Assembly (NCBI GenBank): GCA_958298945.1
Contig: OY282606.1
Location: 71,845,622-71,909,621, forward strand
From: Atherix ibis
Lineage: Eukaryota; Arthropoda; Insecta; Diptera; Athericidae
Length of the DNA: 64,000 bases
Direction: 5' to 3'
Below, piece after piece: positions 10,895 through 23,159 of the stretch. How positions within the stretch are numbered: position 1 is the first letter of the stretch; each line of letters begins with the position of its first letter. A model generated the notes under the pieces. It was not told the DNA's origin, did no database searches, and worked only from the letters and a program-made list of their open reading frames with translations. A program made the translations under genes and the position numbers.

Positions 10895-11900
10895 ATGGCA
10901 TCTGAACAGCCTACAAAATTGGCCTATTGTTAGAGCGGCTGGACCATTGGCGTATGATCAAACACCTCTTCTTCTCCATCCAACTACAAACTTGGCAGCC
11001 AATCTACAAATGTATCCGTTTACACATGGTACTTTGCCATTCTTTCATATTCCACTGGCAATTTCACCATCTCAAGGAGATGTAAAGCAACTTTTAAAGA
11101 CGGTGAAACCAAATGACCTGAGCAATAGTCAGGAACGAAATAGAAACGCAGAACCAACAACTCCATCGCCTCAGACTAAATCACCATCTACAGATTTGAA
11201 AGTATCCAAGTTAAGAGATGGAAGACAACAACAATTGAAGCCTAAACAACAAACTCCACATATGGCAGTAAACCTGAAGCTGGTGAAGGCGGCACAAATA
11301 CCGGAAACTGGACGATTTATAGTCGAAGAAATTGTACCAGTGCCAGGACGATTCATTGCCAGCTCAGTAGAAAAAGTACCTATAGCAGCCCATCTTCAAA
11401 AACCACAACTTCGAGTAGCTCCAAAGCTCAAGCAAATACAATTTCGTTTAGCGCCACAATTGCAAAACCCGCAACATCGAGTAGCTCTGCAATCGCAAAA
11501 ACCCCAACTTCGAGTGAGTCCACAGTCAACCAAACCAATACCGCAGCAACAGCGCACACAAGAGGAGCCCAGAATTAAGGTTACAGCAAAAGGTCATACT
11601 GCCGCTGATAAACCAGTGCCCGATATACCCGTAGGAGTCTATTTTGCACCATACCAACAAGATGATCCATTTTCGCGAAATTCAGAACAAAAGTACGCCT
11701 CGCTCATCTTAGAACCCTCTGCAAAGTCAGTGGTCGGAAATGGTGGAACTGCTATCTCAGCACCAATTTCAAGGGCAATTCTTAAAAATGGCGTTCCAAC
11801 GCGGGTACTTTTCCGTCCACAATCAGTCGCAATAGCTGGAGCTGGTGGCCGCGCTCATGCTCATGCCGATTTAATTTTGGATTTTGTTGAACGGAGGTGA
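10895..11900 (+). CDS. DUF4774-type protein, terminal exon
   Basis: The acceptor TTTAG ends at 10894. The frame reads WHLNSLQNWPIVRAAGPLAY and stays open for about 335 codons to the stop at 11898-11900. Its first base completes a split codon, the same phase as the exon at 8709. The middle holds four tandem 11-residue repeats rich in Gln, Pro and Arg (11394-11525). The C-terminus has the DUF4774 pattern: GNGGTAIS, then VLFRPQSVAIAGAGGRAHA and HADLILDF. No ATG-plus-donor exon was found between 10426 and 10894, so its 5' exon is either the one at 7797-7846 (alternative terminal exon) or remote. Confidence 0.83.
11394..11525 (+). repeat. Four tandem 33-bp coding repeats
   Basis: Four in-frame 11-residue units occupy this block: LQKPQLRVAPK, LKQIQFRLAPQ, LQNPQHRVALQ and SQKPQLRVSPQ. 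The length is exactly 132 nt with no gaps. Such Q/P/R repeats often vary in copy number among alleles. Confidence 0.85.
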
Positions 11901-12010
11901 TTCCCGGATCTTGCATACATAAAAATATCAACACTACTACTACTACTACTATCATTATCGTCGTTGCCATATTTAGATCAAGAAGTTGCATAAATAATTT
12001 GTTTTGTGTA

Positions 12011-12016
12011 AATAAA
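12011..12016 (+). terminator. Polyadenylation signal AATAAA after the second DUF4774-type exon
   Basis: A canonical AATAAA hexamer lies 111 nt after the stop at 11900, in AT-rich sequence. It is plausible as the cleavage signal for the upstream exon; AT-rich DNA makes chance occurrences common. Confidence 0.5.
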
Positions 12017-12399
12017 TAATAATCCAGTAAATGTACTATAATAATAAGCTACAAAAATTATTCTATTTGCTACCAACAACAAAATCTAATAATTTAAAAT
12101 AATTTTAATAAAATTTACAAAAAAAAACTCCCAAGTTTCCTTCTTTATTCTATCTAGTCTAGCCAAGCTTAATACTGCTAATTTATATATTCGATTTTTC
12201 TGGGAATATTTCCGCTTTGTACGATACTATATTTTATAGAAAGTCACTATCTAGTCTTCTATCCAAGTGGAATATAACTATGCTAGGTAATTTCTATATA
12301 AAATCTCTTATACTTTCTTATATAAAAATATGAAAAATTTCATTCTTTTTTCTATAAATGTAATTTTAATATTTTCTCATGAAACATTTTATATTTAAG

Positions 12400-13659
12400 T
12401 ACGAAATCGGCTGATAGCTCTATAACAAATCTTGCATATTACGGTGGTGCAGCTGGGCAAGTACTTCAGATTACCCAAAATGACGATGGTACCATTACGA
12501 GTACCATTATTCGATCGGATGGTGCTAAAGAAATCAAAGGTCGTGATTCGTTTGATCTAAATTTACAAAATATACAAGATGCGGCCGCTAAGTTGGTAGC
12601 TATTCAGGAGAGGGCAAAGAAGAGAGGATCATTTTCGCCACTTGACAATAAAATGTATGCTGACAACTTGCATCAATTGGGTGTGTCCGCACAGGAGTTA
12701 GCTAAATTACAAAGAGACGGTGATACGCACGATTTGCGCCAACTGTTCGCGGCCCCACCTGCAGCATCAATGCCTTTTGGATCTGGACACAAGTTTGATA
12801 CATCAGGATTTGGTAACATAGAAGATGTTCGTGATGAGGTTGAATCCGATGACGGTCCCGATCCTGATAGTGTCCAAATAAATGTACCTAACAAAGAAGC
12901 TGCCGTCGCTGAAGTTAAACCAGTAGGTAAGTGTTAAAAATTGAATTAGTGAACTTCTGCTTAACATATGTGTATTGTCTACCACTTATTTAACTAACAA
13001 AATATTTCTTTTTTGTAGGCCTTGCAATCGCTGGCGCTGGTGGAGTAGCATCTTCGAAACCAGCAGGAACAGCAGTTTCGGGTGCTGAAGGCCTAGCATT
13101 AGCACAACCAATCGCGACCGCTATTGCTGGACTAACACCAGACGAACTACAAAAACTTGGCTTCTCAATTCCGCACAGGGTGCGATCCGAAACTTTAAAG
13201 AAACTGAGCGCAGGCGTTCGTAATAAATACGCTCTCCGTGAGGATGGCGTTTTAGCAGGACCCGTTGATAATCGCCAATACTTCTTAAAAAACGAGCAAA
13301 ATAACAAAGATGACACGGAAATTATTGAGAATACTACTGTAAGACCGACAGCAGCACCACCAACTGTCTTCGAGAGTACTACAGTTATGCCGATTAAAGC
13401 TGACGGTAAAGCTGATAATAATGAAAAGAAGAATGAACCGAATTTACAAAATTTCGCACACAGAACCACGTCCACATATTCCGGATACCCAACATTTGCT
13501 GGAGCAACGTACAATTTCCCAGGCTATTCCGCCAATCATCCATTGAATTTCGGTAGTCTAAGATATCCCTACATCTATCCATTCCCATCGGTACAGAATC
13601 CTACTGCAGCCATTCAAAATCAGCCATTTTCCAATCAAGCACAATTTTACTCAGTTTGA
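12400..13659 (+). CDS. DUF4774-type protein, last two exons (12400-12926, 13019-13659)
   Basis: The first exon follows the acceptor TTTAAG and reads TKSADSSITNLAYYGGAAGQ onward. It ends at 12926 before GTAAGT. A 92-nt intron (12927-13018) ends TTTTGTAG. The split codon gives Gly, and the next exon reads GLAIAGAGGVASSKPAGTAV, then SGAEGLALAQPIATAIAG, the DUF4774-like glycine/alanine repeat. It then continues through a basic region (LKKLSAGVRNKYAL) to a Tyr/Pro-rich C-terminus (YPYIYPFPS) and TGA at 13657-13659. The upstream exon enters in the same phase as those at 8709 and 10895. No start exon was found within 11901-12399. The function of the family is unknown; it is likely secreted. Confidence 0.86.
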
Positions 13660-13749
13660 AAAATATCAAAATTTTGCTAATCAATCTGAGAATTATTTTA
13701 GTTCTGGACGAAATTATATCTTCAATTTTTTTATCTTAATATTGCCTAT

Positions 13750-13755
13750 AATAAA
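13750..13755 (+). terminator. Polyadenylation signal AATAAA after the third DUF4774-type gene
   Basis: AATAAA lies about 90 nt after the stop at 13659 and is followed by a T-rich tract, as expected for a 3' cleavage region. Confidence 0.55.
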
Positions 13756-14501
13756 GAAGTGTTACTTTTTTTTCTTTTAAAATAATCTTATTGTAGTATT
13801 ATGAGATTATTTTATTAAGTGGAGAAGGACATTTCATTAATTGCCAATAAAATGAATTAAATTTGAAAAATTTTGTTTTAATAAAATTAATATTATCTTT
13901 TTTCTCTTCTCTAAAAATAAATTAGAAGATTCCTAAAATATTACATATCCTGTGAGTGGTGCATAATTAATTGCCAGATAAACAATAAAAAATTGCTTTA
14001 TACTTAGTGTAAGAAAATATATATTTAGGATAATACAATAATGTACAGGTAGTTTAGATAAAAACCTTTTTCATTTATTGATGCATAAATTAGCATATCC
14101 TTTTAAGCTATGAAAGTAGAAAAGCAAAAGTTACAAAATCAAAGGTAGACAAATAATTTTTTAACACGTCAAAATTTATAGTTGTCAGATAACATAATAA
14201 TGTCAAAATAAAAACTAAATTTAAATAAAATTATAACATTTTTAAAGATTTGAATTTATATCTTATCTAAATTCAAAGCTTTTACATGATGACGGTAGAA
14301 ACGAACCATAATACCCCTATACGAGGTAGGACTTTTCTATCCAAAGCATACATGATAATAGGCTGTTGATAATGAAAAATACATTTTTAGGTGCATATAA
14401 AATAGTAAAGAGTGACATATAAGTTATAAACCTCTAGTTAATCTCTATATCCTTATAAAGTTTAGATAGAGCAGTTGATCTTGGATAAATAAATAACTAT
14501 A

Positions 14502-15055
14502 GGGTGGACCATATAAAAGTTGCATTTTAAAATGGTGGACCATTTAAAAACTAGTGTATAATTTTTTTATATTTTTGGTTTTATTAAAAAGATTGAACCT
14601 TGAAATTTAATAATAAAATACAAAATTATTCCCAGAAAACTGGGATATATTGAGAACTTTCGAAAACCGAATAATCAACCGAAATTCTGATGTCAATTGG
14701 CGGCCTCGAGGCCGTGATTTGAGCCCGTTGGATTATTTTCTGTGGGGAGCCGTTAAGAATGAATGTTACGCAAGTCATCCAGAGACAACTGAAGCCTTGA
14801 CACAAGAAATCAAAGCTACCAATTAGGAGATACAGGCCCAGACAATCGAAAATGTACTGAAAAATTGAGTCGAGCGAATAGGGTACTGTAAGGCCACCCG
14901 TGGCAGTCATTTAAATGATGTTGTGTTTCATTCTTAAATTTCAAGGTTCAATTTTTTCTAATCAAACCGGAAATTTTAAAAATTATACACTAGTTTTTTT
15001 TTATTTACTTTTTAAAATGCAACTTTTAAATTTGCACCACATATATGGTGCACCC
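14502..15055 (+). mobile_element. Internally deleted Tc1/mariner-superfamily element (554 bp)
   Basis: Inverted ends start gggtggaccatat at 14502 and, inward from 15055, gggtgcaccatat. Both are followed by aaagttgcattttaaaa. TA duplications lie at 14500-14501 and 15056-15057. The centre keeps only the transposase C-terminus: NWRPRGRDLSPLDYFLWGAV (the third catalytic acidic region), ECYASHPETTEALTQEIKAT, then RVGY-like and GSHLNDVVFHS. In-frame stops are present. The N-terminal two thirds are deleted, giving a MITE-sized non-autonomous copy. Confidence 0.85.
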
Positions 15056-15263
15056 TATATTAGATAGACACCAGCTGAATAAAATAAGGGTTGTGGACGA
15101 GTACTGGCACCATATAACTTGCAGGATCCTCTGAACTTCGATTTTTTTCACTTCTTGTTTTTGACCTTAAGTCTTACATGTGCTACAAGGTTTTATCCAA
15201 AGAATAATGTGTTTTTATATTCAAATAAAACAAAAAATAAATGTGTTAGAGCCATTACTATTA

Positions 15264-16341
15264 GGTTGTTCGGAAAGTAATTTCGTTTTTTCTTATAGTG
15301 AATTAATATTTTATTCAATTAAATATTGTCTAGTCTGATCAAACACCCTTTGCCTCTTTCTGGCAATAGCATGATTTCACGCTCATAAAATGTTTGTTCT
15401 TTGCTGGCAAAATCTGATCCAAGTGATTTTTGACCTCCTCATTTGAATTAAACGTTTTACCGAGTAAACATTTTTGCAGAGACCGGAACAAATGATAATC
15501 GGAAGGTGCTAGATATGGAGAATATGGTGGGTATGACAGTATATCACATCCAAGTTCTGAAAGCTTTTGCCGAGTGGTCAAACTTGTATGTGGTTTCGCA
15601 TTATCCTGTTGGAACACTATACCTTTCCTATAGACCAATTCGGGACTTTTTTCTTTAAGTGAATCATTCAATTTGTCCAACTGATAACAGTACACTTCAG
15701 AATTGATCGTTGCGTTGCACTGTAGAAGCTCAAAATAAATGATGCCTTTGAAATCCCACCAAACACATACCATAACCTTTTTTTGTTGAATATTGACTTT
15801 CGAAGTGCTTTGAGCCGGTTCATCTTTTCTACTCCAGGATCTTTTGCACTCAACATTGTTGTAGACAACCCATTTCTCGTCCCCAGTGATGATACGCTTC
15901 AAAAATGGATTATTTTCTTAGCGTTTGAGAAGCAAATCACAAACATCAATGCGACAGCACAAATTTTTTCCATAAGAAGATGAGGAACCCATATGTCGAG
16001 TTTGAGATTAAATCTAGCCATTTCAAATTATCATGAACGGTCGAATTCGATACATTTAATCTCAGCGATCTCACGAGTTGTTATTCGCCGATTTGCATCA
16101 ATTAATGCCTATATTGTGTCTTCATAAGCAAAAAATGCTGTTTTCACTTTCCATATTTAAAAGGTATCAACCAAAAACTACTGTGCAGAATCAATCGAAG
16201 TTTTTCGAAAATAACCCTTGCTATATCATCAGCTATTACCATAAAATACTAACGATTATGCGGCTTAAGTGTGAAGTTGATTATGAGAAAATAAAATTAA
16301 GTCCTCTGTTGAGAAAAAACTAAATTACTTTCCGAACAACT
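15264..16341 (-). mobile_element. Mariner element, decayed N-terminus, conserved C-terminal half
   Basis: Inverted ends carry gttgttcggaaagtaattt at both sides (left from about 15264, right to about 16341). Left TA is at 15262-15263; the right duplication has mutated. On the minus strand 15339-15902 is one open frame: RIITGDEKWVVYNN, CVWWDFKGIIYFELL, FQQDNAKPHTSLTTRQKLSE, then YPPYSPYLAPSDYHLFRSL. The catalytic aspartates in GDEKW, QQDN and APSD remain. The usual first D of SPDLAPSD is tyrosine. The N-terminal DNA-binding half (15903-16300) is broken and the C-terminal end is frameshifted, so the copy is dead. Confidence 0.87.
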
Positions 16342-16356
16342 CAATATTATTTTATT

Positions 16357-17340
16357 TTAAAGTATAATCGATTCAATTATATTTTGACAATAACTTCCTC
16401 TGCTCCGTTTATAGAACCGAATACGATGCTTCCAACTTTCGACCACCCTATACAATAAATCCGGCCTTATTTCTCGTATTTGGCGTTCAATACTCAATTT
16501 GAATGCATTTATTATTGCGGGCTTATTAACATATATGACTTTAAATAACTTCACACAAAAAAATATAAAAGTTTTAACTCACAACTTCTCAGAGGCATTT
16601 CTTGAAATTATCGACTCGCAGGACTTTTCCCGCGATAAATCGATTATGGCATGAGCTGTGTGGTATATAGGGCCGCCTTGTTAATACTTAATACCACCTA
16701 TTTTCTAAATCAATATCTTCCAGCTTAGGGTACAAAAAGTTCATTGTCATCATTTACAGTAACAGCAACTCCTTCCTTATTTAGAAAAAAATTAGGTCCG
16801 ATGATGTCACTGTGTCATAAACTACACCAAACGGTCACTTTTGTGGAGGTTGCTCGTGAATATTTGGTAAAAGTTGCTCGTGAATATTTTGTGAATTGGC
16901 TTTAACCCAGTAATCACAATTTTATTTATTCACCAATCCAGATAGATTCGACTCATCTGAGAATTTTGACTTTCTTGGAAATATTAGCATAATTGTCAAG
17001 ATGTTTCAGAGCAAAATCAGAAAATTCATGGCATTTACGATGGCCCAGCAGATTGCATTCTTGTGTGATAAAAATTTGATGAGGATCTTAGTCCAAATCC
17101 AACAGTAAAATACACCATGTTTTTGTGGCAGACAGTTCCAAATATTGAGAACATCTTAAATTTGATAAATTTGGGTCTTCATCAATACTAACCTGAACGG
17201 CAGTAATATGTTCTATACTTAGAATAGATCGTTGTCTTACTAGCACGCGAAAACTTGTGTAAAAAAATATTGCATTCAAAACTTTCAACAGTTCGATAAA
17301 TAGCGAGCACAATTACAATATTTTGATTAAAAAATGGACA
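16357..17340 (-). pseudogene. Tc1/mariner-superfamily transposase relic
   Basis: The minus strand ends with VNKPAIINAFKLSIERQIRE, then IRPDLLYRVVESWKHRIRF and YKRSRGSY, the C-terminus of the transposase type also seen at 43925-44100 (+). Farther upstream, 17088-17240 reads VQVSIDEDPNLSNLRCSQYL and STKTWCIL-like sequence, the N-terminal helix-turn-helix part. The centre is heavily degraded. Family membership is clear from the two ends. No terminal repeats were identified. Confidence 0.7.
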
Positions 17341-18880
17341 ATTTTCGGGCGTTGTTGAGGTGTGTATCTTTTCATAAATAAATTGAAAATTTTACTAAAT
17401 GCAACTGACCGTAACATATTTTGACATTTTAAATGTGGCTACATAGTCTATATAAAAACCTATTACCCATATTGAAAAATCTTTCATATGCAAAAGCACT
17501 AAAGTCACTAAATAAGAATAAAATCAACTGTGTAATAATTAATTACAATATCAACTGTTGCCATTTAAAAAATAAAATCAAGTAAACAAAACAATAAAAA
17601 ATAAATTAAAATATGAGATCTTTTTTAATAAAGAAATAAAAATAAATATAGAAATTTTCTCGAAGTTAATTTTGATAATACTAGAAGTATTTCACTTTTA
17701 AATATAATTCTTGTAGTGATGGGTATAAACATCCTAAATATAAGAGATATTCTATGGATTGCCTGAACAAAGTAAGTATAAGTAGCTGAATCTAAAAATA
17801 AAATGACTTGTTTTCAAGGAGAACTTGCTGGATGGAATATTGAAAAAATGTTGTTGAAATGGATACATTGTAAACTTAAGATTGCATCGAAAAACATCTG
17901 CACTAGACAAAGATGCGATCCATCAAGAAGGCCAATGGGAAATGTTAAGAACGAAATGAAAACTGAAAAAAAGAATATGCTTGGAATTTGTTGTTTGGCA
18001 AGTTCCAGATACCTTTTGATCGTGAACCTGAACTTATCTCTGGACCTATCACAATACCAAAGCGCAAAGTCACGCTGAACATCTTCTATTTGTCCTTGAC
18101 AAGACAATATCCGATAATATCAACAATAACGATACCGCAAAGCAAAAAAACAAGACCAATCTTAAAGCGTTGTTATTTCTGATAAGGTTTCTGCTATAAA
18201 AAAATAATTTTATTTATTTCATTTTAAAATGAGTATTACCAACTGTTTTATGTTAATTTAGCAGATATTTTTATCCTTTTATAACATAATCAAAATGCAA
18301 AAACATCATTTGAACCTTGAATATATTCGCAGACTGCTATTTCTGTTCGGCTCCTTATAACCAATTTATTCTCTATATTTAAGTTTTTATTAAATATTGA
18401 ATAGTCCCGAAAATATATGAGATTTAGGCTTGAAATTTTTCTAAGCTATTAAGCTAAAGTCTGAAGTAGCTTTCTAAGCTATTAAGTTAAAGTCTAAAGA
18501 AAAATTTCGATTTAAGATATATTAAAGCTGATAGAGTTCCAGATTTGGCAAAGAAATGTCGGTCATTAAAAATATTGCTTGGGAAGTCATCGATATTAAA
18601 GATAATTACATAATTTATGATTTAGCAGAACCCATAAATATTTGTAAAAATTTAATTCAGTACTTTTGAAGTTTTACATAATTTACCTATGTAAAATTCT
18701 ATGCATTATAACCGAAAACAAAAAATTTAAAGAATATATTAAAATAAGTCACAAATATCTTGAAATTTTTTACATTTAAAGATTGAAAATGTTTGTAGAA
18801 AAATACAAGAACCTGAAACGTAGAAAAGCTTCGCACTTAATTAAGATAATATCGATATATCTAAAATTTTATCTATTCTG
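17341..18880. other. AT-rich DNA with an unassigned open stretch
   Basis: The only sizeable open frames overlap at 17803-18182 on the plus strand, with partial shadows on the other strand. The stretch reading FGKFQIPFDREPELISGPIT from about 17991 looks somewhat protein-like, but I recognise no family and see no convincing splice or start context. I do not call a gene. Confidence 0.3.
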
Positions 18881-18881
18881 A

Positions 18882-19176
18882 ATACGATTTTCAGTAGATA
18901 TTTTTAGAAGGAATTTTCAGTCGAAGTTTTCAGTAGTAATTTTCAGTAGAAATTTTCGTAGGACTATTCAGTAGGAATTTTCAGTACATATTTTTAGAAG
19001 GAATTTTCAGTAGGAATTTTTAGTAGGAATTTTCAGTAGGAATTTTTAGTAAACGTTTTCTGTAGAAATTTTCAGTAGAAATTTTCTGTAGGCATTTTCA
19101 GTATGAATTTTTCTTAGGAGTTTTCAGTATAAATTTTTAATAGATATTTTGAGTAGATATTATCAGTAGGAATTTG
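18882..19176 (+). repeat. Minisatellite, about 15-bp unit, roughly 19 copies
   Basis: Diverged tandem copies of a unit close to ggaattttcagta (13-17 nt, usually 15) run for nearly 300 bp. Variants include gaaattttcagta, gtaattttcagta and gatatttttagaa. The copies differ by point changes and small indels, so the array is not freshly expanded. No coding frame. Confidence 0.9.
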
Positions 19177-19699
19177 TTTCTCTTCTTATTATTTATTTGA
19201 TATGGCCGTTCTTATATATCCACCATTGTAGACAATCATTCTGTTTTAACAATATTACTTGTGATAAAAATAACGTCGATAGCTTTTTTTTAAATAGGTT
19301 AAGGTCAATGCGAATAGCTTAAAATTATCATCAACGATTGGACAACCAGGAATCTAGCCCTATTCGGAATAAATGTGCTGCTAGCTACAGCCTTCAACAA
19401 AAAGGTAGTCGTGATAGCGTTCCAAAATTCCATTATTAAATAAGCGTCTTCATCGTCATTCGTCATGTAGGGCTTCAAATAGCCTAACAAACTAGAATTA
19501 ACTTTATTGATAAAAAACAATTTTGTTTACTTTATAATGAAAATTATTTTATACTTTAATATTCGTTAAAATTAAATAAAAATTTATCTCTCTCCCCTCC
19601 CCCTCCCCCCCCCCCTTAATTTTGAATACACAAAATATTTAAAGGCTGATATTTAACAGAACTTACAAAATATGTAATTAGTCATAAAAATATTTTAAA

Positions 19700-20440
19700 A
19701 AATATAATTAATGGGACGTTCTGAAAATTGGGTCGAAATGGCATTCCTTCCAATTACGCTTTTTGTTTTCGATGTACTACTGAAGCCCAATCAAAATTGA
19801 CAAAATTCAGGTGATACAGACATTGACAATGGAACGAAAACATTTGGAGCTTCGTAGATAAGACTCTGATTTCTACAGAAAATTAACAATGAATAACGAA
19901 AAACTGTTTGAGTTAGACGGCTTCGTTAATAAATAAAATAGCAGCTTCTGAAGACGTGAAAATCCATGTGCAATTCACAAAGGGTCCTTACACCCGCCTA
20001 GAGGAACCGGAAGTATTATTGGTTTGTATTCGTTTAAGGAATACGTTATTTGGGTCGGAGTATTCCTCTAAGGGATATGTTATTGGTCCGTATTCACGTG
20101 CTGGCAATGCGGTTTCGGTAACCAATTATCGATATAGAGAGATGCTAGTAAAGTTTTTAATCCATGAGCGGCATTTGGCTTCAACAGAACAGCTCAATTG
20201 TAGTTGAGCGGTATATGGCTACAACAGAACGGATCAACATTAAATGATATTGTAATAAATAAATAATGGGACCTGCTCCCAAGATTTGACAGCTCCCGAT
20301 TTCTTCTTGTCGGGATTTATAAAAGGGAAGGCTTATGGTTACTGGACCAAATCAATTGAATAACTTAAGAATAAATATGTAGTGAAATTAATAAAATTAT
20401 GCCGTAAATGTGTTAAGGGGTATTCATAAATGCAGATATT
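19700..20440 (+). pseudogene. Tc1/mariner-superfamily transposase relic
   Basis: The plus strand carries fragments of a DDE transposase: LNNKIAASEDVKIH near 19927, then YVIGPYSRAGNAVSVTNYRY near 20075-20135 (matching the G-PYF-E-AGNAVTV-RYR pattern of the family), REMLVKFLIHE, then in another frame LTAPDFFLSGFIKGKAYG near 20290-20340. Stops and frameshifts separate them. No clear terminal repeats were found. Confidence 0.65.
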
Positions 20441-22860
20441 TTTTGGCATAACCAAAACCGGCTATTTAGCCGATATTATTTTCCATATAGAATTCCCAAG
20501 TCCAGAACAACCAAATCACTGGTTTAGTTGTGAACTTATCTTTGGAATACTTTTCATTAATCATTAATAAAAATAGAACACATATCATAAGGACATAAAA
20601 ATTAAATTTATCAACAATTTTGATAATTTCTATTAATTTTAATTACCTAGGATAGCAGTATTTTAAAGAATAATTCCTTAGACACATAAAAAATAGCATT
20701 TATGGATGGAAAGATTTTCGAGAAAGACAGACGATATGTCAAAAGTAGACGATACGCATCGCATCTATGTATACAGTAGAAGTAAAGCTAGATTAGTAAT
20801 GATAGTTAAATCCCTTAAATAAACCGGGATGTACAATGGCATCAATGGGGAAACATTTGTGAACCTAATAAGATTCTAGAATTTATAGAAAATAAGATCT
20901 GAATAAACCCATGAATGATATGACTCGAAAAAGATCATCGGGAAGTATCACGGAATAATCATATTAAGTTGATATTTTCAGAAAACTGGGAATATTATTA
21001 ACTTCGCACGTAAATTAAGAAAATATAACAAAGGGGATGTATGTTAGTAATATTTGCGAACGATCTGAACCTGGCATGATGTCTGAATCTAGGTCTGCCT
21101 CAGTGGCGGGATGTTAAGTACATATCATCTTATCATCCGAATGATGGCCAGTGGTTAACAATGGTCAAAAGGAGTTATCCGATAGTGGATAAATCTTGCC
21201 ATCATAATAAATGATTTTCAGATGCAATTTATATTGCCCCAATGAACATAAAACTGCCGGAAAAAAACTCGAAAGAAAGATCGCTCCAAATTCAGAGTAA
21301 TTTGTTTTAAATGCGAACTCGTGGTCAGGGGTTCTCCATTCTTCGATAGACGGTTTGACATTATCAAGATCCTAAAGACTGCCAAAAAGAGGCTTCGAGG
21401 TGGCTGTGGGATTTAAATGTATGCAGCTAGTTAGGGCGCAGTCTGAGGTAAGGACCTTGGAAAGTTTCGCACGCTTCCCAATAAGTTCCAACAATTTTCC
21501 TATTTTAATCTACATATATGCTTAGCTTAACCGTGAGGATGGGTGGATTGAAAGAGGAAAGTTGTAGAAAAACAAGGGTATGGCCATTAGGCTATAGGTA
21601 CCTCTTAGGACAGGCGCGAAGTAGAGCGCACGTAGAGAATAGAGAATGTCTGAATCTAGGGACAGCTACCTTAGTAGTACAAATTTAATTTCTGTCTTTA
21701 TTGTATGCGTTCGGAACCTTATGCTTACTTGAGCAGATGGATAATAAAACCTCAACTGATTAAAGGGTTATGAGGAATACAAAAGATGGTGGTAGATAAG
21801 CCAGTGTCCGAATCTTGTCAGCCCGAGGACAAGTGATTGGACACCCAAAGATAATGAAGCCGGTATTTCCGAAATTAATTTTTAAAGAAATGCTTACGAT
21901 AAAACAGGTAATCACGGTTAAAGAAGAATTTTGTACTAACCTGAATAGATTTTCTGGCTAAGTAGTAAGTTATGATAGAAAGATCAAAAACGACTCAAGA
22001 TTGGTGTTCTGTTTTGAAATCTTTCAAGCCTACATATATATTCTCAATGTCACCAGATCTTATTCTTGCATTTAATTTCACTTTTGTCCCGTCAATTCTG
22101 TTTGTTCCTTGTTTCCATAGAACCCAGAACTGATCTGAGTCAAATTTTCCAGACGAATTATATGCTTTCATTAGAATTTGAATCGATTCCTCCAGTGTGT
22201 TCTCCGTCTTATGTTAAAAGTTGGGATTTTGGTGATTGGATCTTTGAAAATTATTTTTAAAGTCAGTTGGTTGTTGAAATACACTCTAAAAGTCTCTTTA
22301 TATTTCCTTTTGCTCTCAACAGATAGCCACATTCAGCTCATTCCTTAAACACTTATGTGTACATAATTCCGATGCGTTGGAATTTTCGCTTGACATGGCC
22401 AGGTAAAATGCCTCTTCACTTTTTCTTGCAGGATTTTTAGTGAATTTTCAATTCACCAGAGGTTTTGTCACCCTTATGCATGGTAGTTAGAAGAATTGCG
22501 CCTCGATTTACTTCCACAATTATTGCTGTTTATGGAAAGTCCCCGTGTATTTCCAGATGCTACATAATCCCAAGCGCTTTAGGTATCCTTACCGTCATCT
22601 TTTTGTGCAATACTTCCTGGTTATTTACTACATTTGTGTTCCTTGAAAACGTAATTATTTTACGATCTACGTTCATGTGCGGTCCTTAAAAAATGTCGTA
22701 TAAGCCAATTTCGTAATACGTCATACTGGTCCCATCTATTACCTTCTAATTTGAATCCCTCCCGAATATCCTTTAATTATATAAGGTCACTTCAGTTTTG
22801 CATCCACGAAGGTCAATTCAATTTCTTTATGAATAATTAATAATTTTTAATTGACTGTAA
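20441..22860. other. Non-coding, repeat-like region of higher GC content
   Basis: This stretch is less AT-rich than its surroundings. It contains phrases that sound like decayed mobile-element DNA (for example 21050-21800) but no open frame or motif I can assign. The open frames at 22066-22260 and 22465-22689 lack recognisable features. Confidence 0.3.
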
Positions 22861-22865
22861 ATTTT

Positions 22866-22937
22866 TTTTGAATCATAAAGTAGGTACACAGACTGTAAAT
22901 CTACGTTTTTTGAATCATAAAGTAGGTACACAGACGG
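22866..22937 (+). repeat. Two-copy tandem duplication
   Basis: The unit ttgaatcataaagtaggtac, followed by acagac and gta, occurs twice about 40 nt apart (near 22869 and 22910). The copies are nearly identical, so the duplication is fairly recent. Confidence 0.8.
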
Positions 22938-23159
22938 TATTATAAAAGTTTCGGCTCTGACGTCTTTCGTCCAGCTACAAAGTCCGAAGTGCATAGATTT
23001 GGAAGTAAAAGTTCCTGTCCCCCATATCTAATCAAGGCGCAATTCTGCTTCTTGGTTCTTTCTACCAATAGCAAGAAGTGGATTTTTTTAATCCGCATCC
23101 CCCTGCGGACCCACGGTGACCTTATTTTCATAATAAGTGGCTATGGGGTATAGATACTG

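Noticed and set aside
17803..18182. Overlapping plus-strand open frames
   Set aside because: Slightly protein-like, but no motif, no signal peptide, no convincing splice sites, and partly open on the other strand too.
19590..19617. C-rich pyrimidine tract
   Set aside because: A low-complexity run; no telomere-like or quadruplex-forming spacing on either strand that I can support.
20950..21900. Possible retrotransposon coding remnant
   Set aside because: Composition differs from its surroundings, but translations in all frames gave no motif I could name.
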